DNA of 64,000 nt from Prunella strophiata (lineage: Eukaryota > Chordata > Aves > Passeriformes > Prunellidae): NCBI GenBank assembly GCA_036583965.1, contig JAZBQD010000027.1, positions 18,713,001 through 18,777,000 on the forward strand. Direction: 5' to 3'. Numbering within the stretch: position 1 is the stretch's first letter; each line of letters starts with the position of its first letter. The translations under genes and the position numbers were made by a program. Below, piece by piece: positions 49,700 to 62,500 of this stretch. The notes under the pieces were generated by a model that was not told the origin of the DNA, did not search any database, and saw only the letters and a list, made by a program, of their open reading frames with translations.

Positions 49700-52290
49700 G
49701 ACAGCCACAGGCACTGCCAGATGTACCTGCCCTGCTGTGACAGTGACACAGCCACGGGCACTGCCAGATGTACCTGCCCTGCTGTGGCACTGACACAGCC
49801 AGGGGCACTGCCAGATGTACCTGCCCTGCTGTGACACTGACACGGGCACTGCCAGATGTACCTGCTCTGCTGTGACACTGACACAGCCATGGGCACTGCC
49901 AGATGTACCTGCCCTGCTGTGACACTGACACAGCCATGGGCACTGCCAGATGTACCTGCCCTGCTGTGACACTGACACAGCCATGGGCACTGCCAGATGT
50001 ACCTGCCCTGCTGTGACACTGACACAGGCACTGCCAGATGTACCTGCCCTGCTGTGGCACTGACACGGGCACTGCCAGATGTACCTGCCCTGCTGTGGCA
50101 CTGACACAGCCATGGGCACTGCCAGATGTACCTGCCCTGCTGTGGCACTGACACAGCCATGGGCACTGCCAGATGTACCTGCCCTGCTGTGGCACTGACA
50201 CAGCCAGGGGCACTGCCAGATGTACCTGCCCTGCTGTGGCACTGACACAGCCATGGGCACTGCCAGATGTACCTGCCCTGCTGTGACACTGACACAGGCA
50301 CTGCCACATGTACCTGCCCTGCTGTGGCACTGACACAGCCAGGGGCACTGCCAGATGTAACCTGCCCTGCTGTGACACTGACACAGCCACTGCCAGATGT
50401 ACCTGCCCTGCTGTGACACTGACACAGGCACTGCCACATGTACCTGCCCTGCTGTGGCACTGACACAGCCAGGGGCACTGCCAGATGTACCTGCCCTGCT
50501 GTGACACTGACACAGGCACTGCCAGATGTAACCTGCCCTGCTGTGACACTGACACAGGCACTGCCAGATGTAACCTGCCCTGCTGTGACACTGACACAGC
50601 CATGGGCACTGCCAGATGTAACCTGCCCTGCTGTGGCACTGACACAGCCAGGGGCACTGCCAGATGTAACCTGCCCTGCTGTGACACTGACACAGGCACT
50701 GCCACATGTACCTGCCCTGCTGTGACACTGACACAGGCACTGCCACATGTACCTGCCCTGCTGTGGCACTGACACAGCCATGGGCACTGCCAGATGTAAC
50801 CTGCCCTGCTGTGACACTGACACAGCCATGGGCACTGCCAGATGTAACCTGCCCTGCTGTGACACTGACACAGCCACTGCCAGATGTACCTGCCCTGCTG
50901 TGACACTGACACAGGCACTGCCAGATGTAACCTGCCCTGCTGTGACACTGACACAGGCACTGCCACATGTACCTGCCCTGCTGTGGCACTGACACAGCCA
51001 TGGGCACTGCCAGATGTACCTGCCCTGCTGTGGCACTGACACAGCCATGGGCACTGCCAGATGTACCTGCCCTGCTGTGACACTGACACAGGCACTGCCA
51101 CATGTACCTGCCCTGCTGTGGCACTGACACAGCCATGGGCACTGCCAGATGTAACCTGCCCTGCTGTGACACTGACACAGCCACTGCCAGATGTACCTGC
51201 CCTGCTGTGACACTGACACAGGCACTGCCAGATGTACCTGCCCTGCTGTGACACTGACACAGCCATGGGCACTGCCAGATGTACCTGCCCTGCTGTGACA
51301 CTGACACAGGCACTGCCAGATGTACCTGCCCTGCTGTGACACTGACACAGCCACTGCCAGATGTACCTGCCCTGCTGTGGCACTGACACAGCCATGGGCA
51401 CTGCCAGATGTACCTGCCCTGCTGTGACACTGACACAGCCATGGGCACTGCCAGATGTACCTGCCCTGCTGTGACACTGACACAGCCATGGGCACTGCCA
51501 GATGTACCTGCCCTGCTGTGACACTGACACAGGCACTGCCACATGTACCTGCCCTGCTGTGACACTGACACAGCCATGGGCACTGCCAGATGTACCTGCC
51601 CTGCTGTGACACTGACACAGCCATGGGCACTGCCAGATGTACCTGCCCTGCTGTGACACTGACACAGGCACTGCCACATGTACCTGCCCTGCTGTGGCAC
51701 TGACACAGCCATGGGCACTGCCAGATGTACCTGCCCTGCTGTGACACTGACACAGGCACTGCCACATGTACCTGCCCTGCTGTGACACTGACACAGGCAC
51801 TGCCACATGTACCTGCCCTGCTGTGACACTGACACAGCCATGGGCACTGCCAGATGTACCTGCCCTGCTGTGACACTGACACAGGCACTGCCAGATGTAC
51901 CTGCCCTGCTGTGACACTGACACAGGCACTGCCACATGTACCTGCCCTGCTGTGACACTGACACAGCCATGGGCACTGCCAGATGTACCTGCCCTGCTGT
52001 GACACTGACACAGGCACTGCCAGATGTACCTGCCCTGCTGTGACACTGACACAGGCACTGCCAGATGTACCTGCCCTGCTGTGACACTGACACAGGCACT
52101 GCCAGATGTACCTGCCCTGCTGTGACACTGACACAGGCACTGCCAGATGTACCTGCCCTGCTGTGACACTGACACAGCCATGGGCACTGCCAGATGTACC
52201 TGCCCTGCTGTGACACTGACACAGGCACTGCCAGATGTACCTGCCCTGCTGTGACACTGACACAGCCATGGGCACTGCCACATGTACCTG
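49700..52290. repeat. minisatellite array 1, about 59 units of 41-48 bp
   Basis: The unit runs CTGCCAGATGTACCTGCCCT, then GCTGTGACACTGACACAG, then either GCA (41 bp) or CCATGGGCA (47 bp). I counted about 59 copies by the ATGTACC/ATGTAACC word. Variant sites are GTAC versus GTAAC (adds 1 bp), TGTGACAC versus TGTGGCAC, CAGATG versus CACATG, and presence or absence of the six-base CCATGG (sometimes CCAGGG or CCACGG). No unit contains a stop on the minus strand in any frame, which produces overlapping minus-strand open frames of 882-997 codons. These are not taken as genes, because 41 and 47 bp units rotate the frame and no exon structure or domain is present. Confidence 0.96.
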
Positions 52291-52651
52291 TCCCAGCATG
52301 GACTCAGGCACAGGTCCCAGCCCCTGTGGCTCCAGCCCACTCTGGAGTTCCAGCGTGCCCAGCCCAGCAGCACAGGAGCAGCAGCGCTGCCCCAGCCAGG
52401 TGCCAGCCCAGGCCATCACCAGTGCCAGGATCAGAATGTCCCAGTGAGGGGACCAGCAGCACAGGCTGCAGCTGCAGCCAGAGTGCAAAGCAGCTGCTAA
52501 TGAGCCCTGGACTCCAATGCACAGTGAGGCCAGTGAGCCCCATGGCAAGCACAGGGGCCTGACAATTATTAGCCAAACAGCAATAACAGCTGTAAATTCC
52601 AGCTAGCACATTCTAATCAAACCTGTCATTATTTCAAACCCTTTGAGCCCC
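52291..52651. other. unique spacer between the two arrays
   Basis: About 360 bp of non-repetitive, GC-rich to mixed sequence interrupts the minisatellite. Its left edge decays out of the last unit (CATGTACCTGTCCCAGC) and its right edge re-enters the array at GACACAGCCATGGGCACTGC. No gene or transposon terminus was recognised. Confidence 0.8.
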
Positions 52652-53157
52652 ACAATGACACAGCCATGGGCACTGCCAGATGTACCTGCCCTGCTGTGAC
52701 ACTGACACAGCCATGGGCACTGCCAGATGTACCTGCCCTGCTGTGGCACTGACACAGCCATGGGCACTGCCAGATGTAACCTGCCCTGCTGTGACACTGA
52801 CACAGGCACTGCCACATGTACCTGCCCTGCTGTGGCACTGACACAGCCATGGGCACTGCCAGATGTACCTGCCCTGCTGTGACACTGACACAGGCACTGC
52901 CAGATGTACCTGCCCTGCTGTGACACTGACACAGGCACTGCCACATGTACCTGCCCTGCTGTGGCACTGACACAGCCATGGGCACTGCCAGATGTACCTG
53001 CCCTGCTGTGACACTGACACAGGCACTGCCAGATGTACCTGCCCTGCTGTGACACTGACACAGGCACTGCCACATGTACCTGCCCTGCTGTGACACTGAC
53101 ACAGCCATGGGCACTGCCAGATGTACCTGCCCTGCTGTGGCACTGACACAGCCATGG
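52652..53157. repeat. minisatellite array 2, 11 units
   Basis: Eleven units of the same family as array 1, with the same variant sites, lie in the same orientation. Two consecutive runs of the order short(CAG)-short(CAC)-long(CAG), 129 bp each, are visible between about 52862 and 53118, suggesting a higher-order repeat. The array ends at CACAGCCATGGAGACCGCCC. Confidence 0.95.
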
Positions 53158-53169
53158 AGACCGCCCATT

Positions 53170-53280
53170 CCTCAATACACACACACTGTAAACGTGCAAT
53201 TCAGAGGAACAGAAAGGCCTGTGAGCGCAAAGTTGCAGGCCCACAATCCTTAACAGTGACTGAAAACAAAATCTCCTCAT
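53170..53280 (+). repeat. local duplication, copy A
   Basis: The segment starts CCTCAATACACACACACTGT and ends in TCTCCTCAT. It shares ordered words with 53493-53599: CGTGCAATTCAGA, GAAAGGCCT, GCAAA, CCCACA, ATCCTTA, TGACTGAAAA and the TCTC...TCAT ending. Small indels separate the copies. It lies directly beside the right edge of minisatellite array 2. Confidence 0.8.
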
Positions 53281-53492
53281 GTTAGCAACTCCTATGTCAT
53301 CCCTGGGTCACTTCATCATCCAAGCAGCTTCTTGAAATAAAACATGTGCAGAGCAGCTACTGTGAAGAAAATTAACTATACTCTACCCAAAACTAGCATA
53401 GCTGTCCTGCATGTAATTCCCTTTGAGAAGTTTCCAACTTGCCAAAGCATGTAAAAAACCCAGCCATGTTTCTGACTGGAGATCAGACAGTT

Positions 53493-53599
53493 CCCTCTAC
53501 ATACACACACACGTGCAATTCAGATGGAAAGGCCTTGAAAGACGCAAAATTTCAGCCCACAGATCCTTACCACTGACTGAAAAAAAATTCTCTTCTCAT
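53493..53599 (+). repeat. local duplication, copy B
   Basis: This is the direct-repeat partner of 53170-53280, about 320 bp to its right. Similarity may extend a further 35 bp or so beyond both copies (AAGCAGCTTCTTG versus AAGCAGCTACTTG) after a small gap. The sequence between the copies is unique. Confidence 0.8.
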
Positions 53600-56500
53600 T
53601 TCACAAATAAGCAGCTACTTGGGAAATATGGGCAAAAAGGTTTTACGTGATCTTCCAGGGAAATTTAAATTGCGTTTTGAAGTTGAAATTTGCACTTATT
53701 TACGAGTGTTCACAATATCTTGCTTTAAAAAAAAGTGTTACTTCAGCTCTTTTTAAGTGCATGTGTGGAGATAGGCATGATTGTGAAGGCATAACCAAGG
53801 GTATTTATTCCTCTTGGGAACTAATTTTCTATATTGAATTAATTAGACTTGGACTTCCCAGATGATAGAAGGTAAACTTTCGTATCTGTGAACTGGAAAG
53901 CAAGATGGTAAATTGCTTTGGCTGCCTTTGAAGAACATAATGTATTTTTCAACCTTTCATTTAAAAGCTGGCAGTACAATAGTAATGGTCAGAGGAGAAG
54001 ATGCCAAGCATTTATCAAGTGAAAGATCATTTAAAAAAAATAACCAGAAAATATGTATACTAGAGCCAAATATGTCATATATTTTAGCAAGCATTAAGCA
54101 CAGTTTTGCTGAAAGAATAACTGAATTCAGTTTACTCTGTCTTTCCATACTAAAGCTTTGTAAAGACCTTGGTTTCTTTTTCTTGTTTAAACTTTTATCT
54201 TGATGCCTGATCCCTGCACATAATACCAGAATAATGCAGATTATTAGAGGAGGTAACTCAAGTATTGGGATTTAAACATGAAAACTTTGCTTACTCCAGG
54301 CTACTATTAGTTTTGCACCCTGCCAGTGAGCAAAGTATGGATTAGACTTGCAGAAATACCCCCAGCTGTGCTCATGCCTTGGGGAGGATTTAGATCAGAC
54401 TGATTGTTCCAATAAGCCCCCAGTCTGGTGAGAAGTCACACTAGTAATTTGCATCTTCATAAAAGAATTAGCAGAGCTGTTGCTTTGAAGTTCAATTATC
54501 CATGAGCATGTTTAAAGCAGAGTATTGGAAATTCATTGTGCTGTTTGCACAGCTGCAGAGAGCTGAATGCAGGACGTTTGCAGGTTTGCTACTGAACTTT
54601 CCACACACCCAGGGAAACAGTACTGGGAAGTCTGCAAAAGGCCTAAACCCACTGAAGAGAAATGAAGCTCTAAAGAAAGTTTGTAATTGCATTTGTGGAC
54701 ATTGAGGATAAATTGAACTGACTGCTTAAGTGTTATGAGGTGCCAGCTGCAGCTCTATAGTTTAGGCTGAATTGAGCTTCAAATTTAAAGCAGGGGTTCA
54801 TGTTCATTATTTCTCTGGATGATGTGGTTTCCTTTTTCACCCTGTCTCAAAATTTACAGTACTTGCTCTTTGAAAACATGATGGATTTCTGATTAAACTA
54901 GAAAGTAAATCAAGCAGTTAAGGATAAAAATCAAACGGTAAAAACAGGCCTCTTGTGAATTTAGATTTTGTTCAGAATATTACTGATCTTTTCACATTGT
55001 TATCACTGTTAAAATTCAGTTATATAACACAAAAATAGCTGAAAAACAGGATAAAATAATTAATCAATGTTTATACAATTACTGTCATCACCAGCTAATT
55101 TATACTTGTAGGGGTCATTACAACATCAAAGCTTCTGCAGCCTGTTATCCCTCCTTGCCAGCAGAGCCATTCCTTGCCACTGTCCTCCAGCTTGCAGCTT
55201 TCCATATCCCAGAACTTCCACTCAGAGGAGGGCAAGAGCAGCTTGGCCCAGCCATGCCACCCTGTGCCACCTGTGAGCTCCTGCCCTGTGCTGCTCAGCT
55301 GTGGGTGACCCTGCACAGCTCTGTCACAGCTCCCAGGGCAGGGGCTGGATGCTGGCTGGGGAGTTTGGCACTTTAAAGCCTGGTCCTATGGAGCTGCCTC
55401 AGCTCTCCATGTGGGGCCAAACAGTCCCGGGGGAAGCCTGGCACCAGCTGTGGGAGCAAAGAGAGTACCTGGAAAAGCAGCTGGAAAATGCACTGGTATT
55501 GGCCTGCTGACCTCAGTGAGAGAGATGCCACAGCTGAATGGAGCTTTAGGGAAAGACACAGCCTAGATTATCCACTAGGAAACAGGATGCACTGCAATGT
55601 GAGAAAAATTGATATGAAAGAGACTGACCTAGGTAAACTGCAGCTCTTGCAGTCTATGCAAGGCACTTGATATATGTATTATTTTATGTCCTTCATCCTT
55701 ACATAACTGACACAGTATTTCATGGGCCACTCCACTGCTTGCTGCCACTCTGTCACAAGTTGGCTGCTGGTCATTTTTGCAAAGGGAGAGATAGCTTCAA
55801 AAGAGACAGGCATGACACATAACATTTATCTATGAGAGAGATGTTGTTTTGGTACGACTTTTGTATTTATTGCTAATGACTAATCAAAGTTCCAGTTTGG
55901 CATGAGAGGATCAGATTTCTAATTCACTGGCTGCCCCCCTCTTAAAGCACCATCTAAAAGTAAGGATTCTGCAGCCTGTGGCATTTGTTACTGGAAGGTA
56001 CTTCCTTGAAAACCTAAGAGAAACAGACAGATCTGTTCACAGTTGTCATGTTATCACAATTAAATGACTGCCTCTGAACACACTATTATTCCCATGGCAA
56101 AGACAATTACAAAAGGAAATACAAGTGAGGAGGGTTTTTTGAAATGTGGTAAGTAAGGAAGGAAATTTCATGTATGAAAACTCAGGGTGTTCTCTACAAT
56201 TTCATGCACTGATGAACCTTTGCCAAAAGGAACAGAATACCTTAAGCTTACAACTGTACATGTAATTAACCACATCAAAATGATAACCCACAGGAATTCA
56301 ATAGTTTGTCCCAAACCATCATCTCCTTGCATACTGGAGCAAATTATACAATAAGCTTAAAATGTTACAGTCAGATCTGCTCAGTTCACACAGTGTGTTC
56401 AGACAGCTGTGTCTTCTCAAATGAAAAACCCCAGTGGAAGAGATAAAAATATATTTAATTTATTAAAATACTACTAATTCTCAAAGAACTAAGTTTGGGG

Positions 56501-59500
56501 GTAACCAGATTTACTGCAGTTTATTACTTTTAATGTAGAAAATATTGGAAAAGCATCTGCCTGGTGCAGTCAAAACCCCTGAGTAAACTGCTGATCAATA
56601 TAAAAATCAATCCAGGCTCTTTCCACAAGTGTAAATGAAGCAAAGTGTAAATGTTATACAACTTAAACACCCCAAAACTTTCACATTATACCTGATTTCT
56701 GGCTACAGCTAAACAGCTCTAGCCCTGAAACCAAACTTCCACTAAGTGCACCAGTCTCTGTATGCTGCTTTTCAGTCATTCATGTTCTCATAATCTGCAC
56801 AATCATGCATCTACCTCTATTTAGCACTGAAATAAATAATGCCTTTTCTCTGAATTATAATTTCTTTATTATTTTATGCTATTCACACTACTCTTGAAAA
56901 AACAGAAAAAGTTTTCCATAATTTTTAATATTAGAAGGAATTCTGTCTGGCAAAGAAAACAACATGTAAGAAATTGCAGTGCATTACATTATGCCCTACC
57001 ATGATTTATGTTATTCTCCTTAGCTGTTTATGATCCACACACTATTTTCTGTCTGCACAAATCATCTTTGCCAAACTCGCAATATTATTGTCCCCTAATG
57101 AAGTGACTTCACCTTGTATTTTATTGCTGACAAAACCCACTTTAACAAAACAACTTGCACCACAGGTCTGCTTTAATAAAGTGTCTGTATATTTAGTCAG
57201 GCAGAAAGCAGAAACAATGCCACATTCCTGATTTTCTCACTTCCAATCAGGACAGTTTAAACTGTAAATACTGCTAAACATCAAGGTAAGTCCCTAGTTT
57301 GAAAAGCCTCAGAGAACAAAGACTTTTGTCCTAAAATGTGCACATTGTGGATTGGCAGCTGTAAAGAGCCCAGCTTCAAGTTCAGAAACTTCAACTTGCA
57401 GTCAGAAACTTTCCTGAACCATTTTTACTTACAACAGCAGGTGATTCCTGCAACAGAGTATTTTAGATCTTCCCACAAAACACTGGGGGGGCCACAATTC
57501 CTGCTGAACCAATGGGTTCTCCTTGGGAAGTGCCTAGGAGTGCCCCAAGCAGCAGTCAGAGGGTGTCCATGAACAGCAGGCACTCCTTGCACTGCTGTGG
57601 CAGGACAAGGGGACAGCGGATGGGTGACAGCTTGAGTCTGGCTCATGTCTGCCTCCAAACCCAGCAGGAGCAACGTGGAGGCAGAGGAAATCACTAGGGT
57701 AGAAAAATTAGCTCTCAGAAGCCCACAATGACATTTGTAGAATTAAAAATAAGTCTGTGGTAACACCCACATGCACAGAAGGTGGACTGTGGACAGAATT
57801 GCAAGTGGTTATGAACAGTACACAGTTCTTACAAGTGTCTGCAATAACCATTAAAATAAATACTCACTAATATGTTGGAAATACTTGTAAGAATTGTGCA
57901 AGCTGCATGATTGAGCAAGGGTAATTTTCCTATATCATTGCTAGCATACTAGAGCTATTTCTACTCCCAGTCCCCTTAAAAAATAAATTGTTTTCTAATT
58001 CCTGAAGGAGAAAAGGAAGAAAAAAAAAATTACTCAGCTGGCAGCAATCCAGTACCAGACAGAATTTATTGACACTGAGTCAACAAAAACAAAACCTCTG
58101 CATGCTGTGTTTGGTTCCCCATCCACCTGAATGTTTCAGTGAGGTGATGTGCGGAGGAAAATTATATAGTTTAATTGGATATTATTACCTATAAACTGCC
58201 AGGTAGGGTCCTGAAGAGTTTTGAAGTAACTGTAAAAGCATCTGCAGTAAAGTGCATGAAGAACATCGTTCTTTGCTTATCTACTACTTGGAAATATTTT
58301 AAATCTTGCTTTTATTTCCAAGTGATCTCAGCCTGCAAATGTACAATGCACCATTCTAACAGCTGCAGATGATATTAGAAATGAATTGCAAGTACACTGT
58401 GCAGCACTGCAGTGAATCATAGATGAGTCCTGGAGAACTGTTCTTCCATTATTTTAAATGTGTACACATTACCAAATAAAATGAAAATATCATGTATTAT
58501 TAACATTGTATTACAACACAGTGGGTAGGTCACAAAATCCAGAAAATTATAACCAGAAAAACTCTATAAAAAATTATTATCATAAAATTTTAATAAATTT
58601 TATCGAGTTTAACTCATTACCTGAACAAATTAAAAAATGAGATATAGATGCAGGATCTATCCTTAATCTCAGAACAAATTTCATTATATTAATTTCATTA
58701 CAGAAGAAACTCGGCTTTTGCATTATTTGGTTTTTCTATATTTTAATCATCATAGGCTTTTCTAAATTAAATTGCATGTTCAATTGTTTGGACAAAGAAG
58801 CATAAATGATCACAAATACATTAGAAAGTACTTTTAATAAAATCCTGCTAGGCTCTATAAATTAATGGTGGTAAGGACTGTAAAATTTCATTTTAAAATG
58901 AACTCTTGAACAGCAGAGAAACACTCTCATGCTTAAATGCAAGGACACAGATTTTTCTCTAACATGGGAATACTATTATGCAATGAAATGCTGGAAATGC
59001 CATAATATGTCAAACACAATTTAATATTTTTTTTTCCATTAGAGGACTGCTTGGAGGCACCAAGATAAACTTATTACAGCAGAACCACTGGTGCTTTCAA
59101 AGTTAATACTTCATTGCAATTTTATTTCAAATTTGTTTATTCTATAGTTTGTATCTTGATTAATTTGCCCTGGACCAAAACATGTTTCTCAAGAACCACT
59201 GAGAATGAGGTATGGACCTCATTTAACAAATTACATTTAAGTATGTATTTTTAAATAGTGGAAAAACAATTTTCAGTGACTGGATCCTAACAGCTTTTGA
59301 CAACCACTGGGGATGCAAGGGAAACTGATAGGGGTGCTCAACATCCACAGAGCAGGTTAAATATTTCCTTTTCAGCAGCTTCACAAGGGTTACAAATCTG
59401 GCCCTGAAGATCACCATCCTTGCCTATAGGAGCCATTGCTTTGTTTTACCACCAAGAGAAACAACTGACACTGGGAAAACATGGATGATCATCCATGCTG

Positions 59501-62500
59501 TGATGTGTGAGCAATCAAAGCAGGAAGGGTTCTCTGTCCTCTGAAGGGTCAGCCATCCTCCAATAGCTCCTTTTAAATGCCTACTCAGTAGCTGCTGGAC
59601 AAGTCACAGGCTTTTGCTTCCCAGTGACTTGAGCAGAGGTTAAAAACTCCAAACCTTCAACCCTCAGCCTACATGCCAAAAAAAAACCCCAAAAAACCTC
59701 AGCTCCATAAAGTTTTTCTTCTCCTTCCAAAAGATATTAATCAAAACTAGAAGTTTGAAGTCAACATCAGAGATATTGAAAAATTAGGCCTTGTGTTTTC
59801 TTTCTGGTTTATTCAAAGACAAGTAGGGGCAGAAATACTACTAAATTGCTTGTGCTAAGTGCAGCAAAACCAGGTTTCCCAAACAGAAAATTGCAAAGCT
59901 CCTTCCCGTAAGCATGGGAAATCTCCTAATGCACACTAGAGTCAAAACAAAGATTTGTTTCCTTCAAACAATATTCCAATATGGAATGTAAGAGCTTTTA
60001 GAAATCCACAGACTATGATTTCAAGAAAGGGCTCTTCAGAACCTGTGAATCTGCCACTTAAAATTCTCAAATGAATAGCACAGACTGTGCTTTTAACAGG
60101 CACACAAAATCTTCTGAACTCCCATTAGAAACCAAAGCATTTGACATTTGATTTCTACAGAATCTTTAGCAAATCCCTCAGCTGTAGTATATAAGCACCT
60201 TTTCCTAGCCTAAAGAAACAGCCCCCTGCAGAGACTATTTTACAGCCCAGCAGGAGCTGGCTGGGCAGTCTTGACACTGTGGCCAGCACAAACACCTCAG
60301 AAGGAAGAAGCAAGGCCACTCCATGCAGGAGAGCACTTCTTGCCATGTCTGTCCTTAGAGCACATGCTAGAAGGGGGCTTTCAAGGCCTGCCTTCTCCAC
60401 CACCCTGCTAGAAGGAGGTATAATCTCTGCTTTTATACTGTTCATTCCTGGGAATCTTTCCAAGCTAATCTGTTCTGCACAGACTGTTTGGGTCATCTCT
60501 GCCCCCACTAAGTGATGAGGCACTCACTGCTTTCAGTTCTTGCTGGCTGTGTCCAATGAGCTCATCAAGAGCTTGAGAGAAATCCAAAACCTCAAGCTGA
60601 GCTCCTCAGCATGTCTGGAAGCCCTTCACTGCGTCTGTCCCATAGTAATGTATTTCCATAGCTCAGCATCCCATACAATCATACTTCACTGCATAAAGCC
60701 ACAAAAATGAAGCTTTTCGAGCTGACCCTTGGAGGATCATTCCAGCATCAGCTCATAACTGCAAGCACATTAAGCCCAAATCCAAGTTTTTAGCCTAATA
60801 ATAGACTGCTTCATCCAGACATAAGTACATTCAAGTAGATATGGGCAGTTAATATCTTTCAAAAAAGACTAACTTTTGAAAGCTAAAATGCATTTGAAAA
60901 CTTTGGTCCAAAGACAGAAAAAATTAAAATTGCTACCAACAGTAAGCTGTAACTCACCTAAGCTAGCTCTACTACCATCTGTTCAGGCCTAAATTCAAGC
61001 TTACAGTAATCAAAAAGAGATCTACCAGTATAAAAATAGCTATATAAATAAAGCACTTTTAGAAGTAACATAACTTCTTATAAGCACTTAGAGCACCTTC
61101 TGGAGTTTACAAAATAAAAACAAGTCCATACAAAACACAAATCAGAATGTTATCTCTCTGTGAAGAATGACTTTCAAAGCACATCATTCAAAGGCATCTC
61201 ATCCTTATATGCACTGCTTTTCACACTGTATGTCCTGCTTTAAATACATTTTCCATATTTCCAACTCTGAATTCCCCATCTAGACCCTTGTTCTTTCACA
61301 CTTTATTATAACGTTTCACGTATTTTCCTCACTGTTCTTCAGTTAATTCTATTTTCTATAGTAAAACAGATACCAAGGTGTGAGAAATCTCAGCCACCAA
61401 TCTCTGCCATAGACTTCAGCCAAACCCTGAGAGGCATCACTGAGTGGGCTGCAGAATATGCAAATATGAAACCTAGTAAACTATTGATGCCTTTCAAAAT
61501 TAACTTTCATATTTTCCTGTCCATAGACAGAGCTCTCCTTGTAATATCTCTCTTATAGTTCTTCTTCCTACTTTACGAAACTCTTCAAACAAGGTAAACA
61601 TGAGGCAAATTTCATGCTCAAAAACCAGTCTGGACACATTTTATGCACCTGTCATCCTTGTGAAAGCTTTCTAGGGACCTTGGCAACAATATCCCCTAAG
61701 CTAGTGAGGCCAGACCAGCAGCCAGCACTGTGTTGCTGGGTGTTGTGTGGCTGGCCAAGGGTCTGCATTTCCAGCCACTACCATTTTCCCAGTGACCACC
61801 TAGAATTGGCCAGTTTAGTGGTGGACAACAACAATATACCAAAATGAAGTACAGGAAGCAAAAACTCTTTCTGTCTGTTGGTGGCACTGAGTAAATTAAG
61901 CCAGGCAGAATATACCTGGAGCTTAGCCAGAATACAGAATGTACTACAGATTTTCTCATCCAAATGACTAAGATCTTGGATGACAAATCAGGCTAAACTC
62001 CATTCAGCAAAGGAAATAAGACAGCTAAAAACATATCTGCAACTAAGGTGACCTTTAAAACACAATTTTTGAAAAACAGGGGAAGAGAGAGATGGGCTCA
62101 GATCTTTTCACTGTTGTCTGCAACATCCTGCTTCTTTGTTACTAGCTGGGGGAACATGGGGACCAGGAGAAGAGAGAAACAGAAACAAGAGCAGTGCTCA
62201 TTTCTAACAGCTGCTGCTTTGCTGCTGAAAAGAGCAAGTTTACAGAAGAGTGTAGTCCCCAAGGCAATAAGCAGATTTTAATTAGAGTCAGGGGAGACCA
62301 GCCAAAGGACCAGGTCCCTTTGCTATCAGAACTAATGCATAAAGATCAAACTGGCTGGTTTTGCTGAAAACCAAGTCAAACTGTAATGTGTTCTGCTTAC
62401 CTGGGTGACCACATTGGTCAATATGTGGTCAACCAAAATCCCCTGCTCGTTTTAAACATCTTTTTAAGCATTATAAGCATGCATATATTTCAGGGTTTTT

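Noticed and set aside
49555..52548. Minus-strand open frames of 997, 916 and 882 codons
   Set aside because: They are stop-free readings of a 41/47 bp minisatellite in all three frames at once, with no domain, start context or splice structure. One real protein cannot explain three equally open frames.
49700..53157. CRISPR-like appearance of regularly spaced repeats
   Set aside because: There are no unique spacers between units; the whole 41-48 bp unit is repeated with linked point variants. The window is vertebrate DNA with introns, so a CRISPR array is not credible.
52603..53280. Minus-strand open frame of 225 codons over array 2
   Set aside because: It has the same repeat-derived openness as array 1, with all three minus frames open and nothing recognisable in the short non-repeat ends.
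60155..60523. 122-codon minus-strand open frame as a possible PLPPR5 or other exon
   Set aside because: The translation has no lipid-phosphatase-related transmembrane pattern or conserved motif and no supported splice boundaries.
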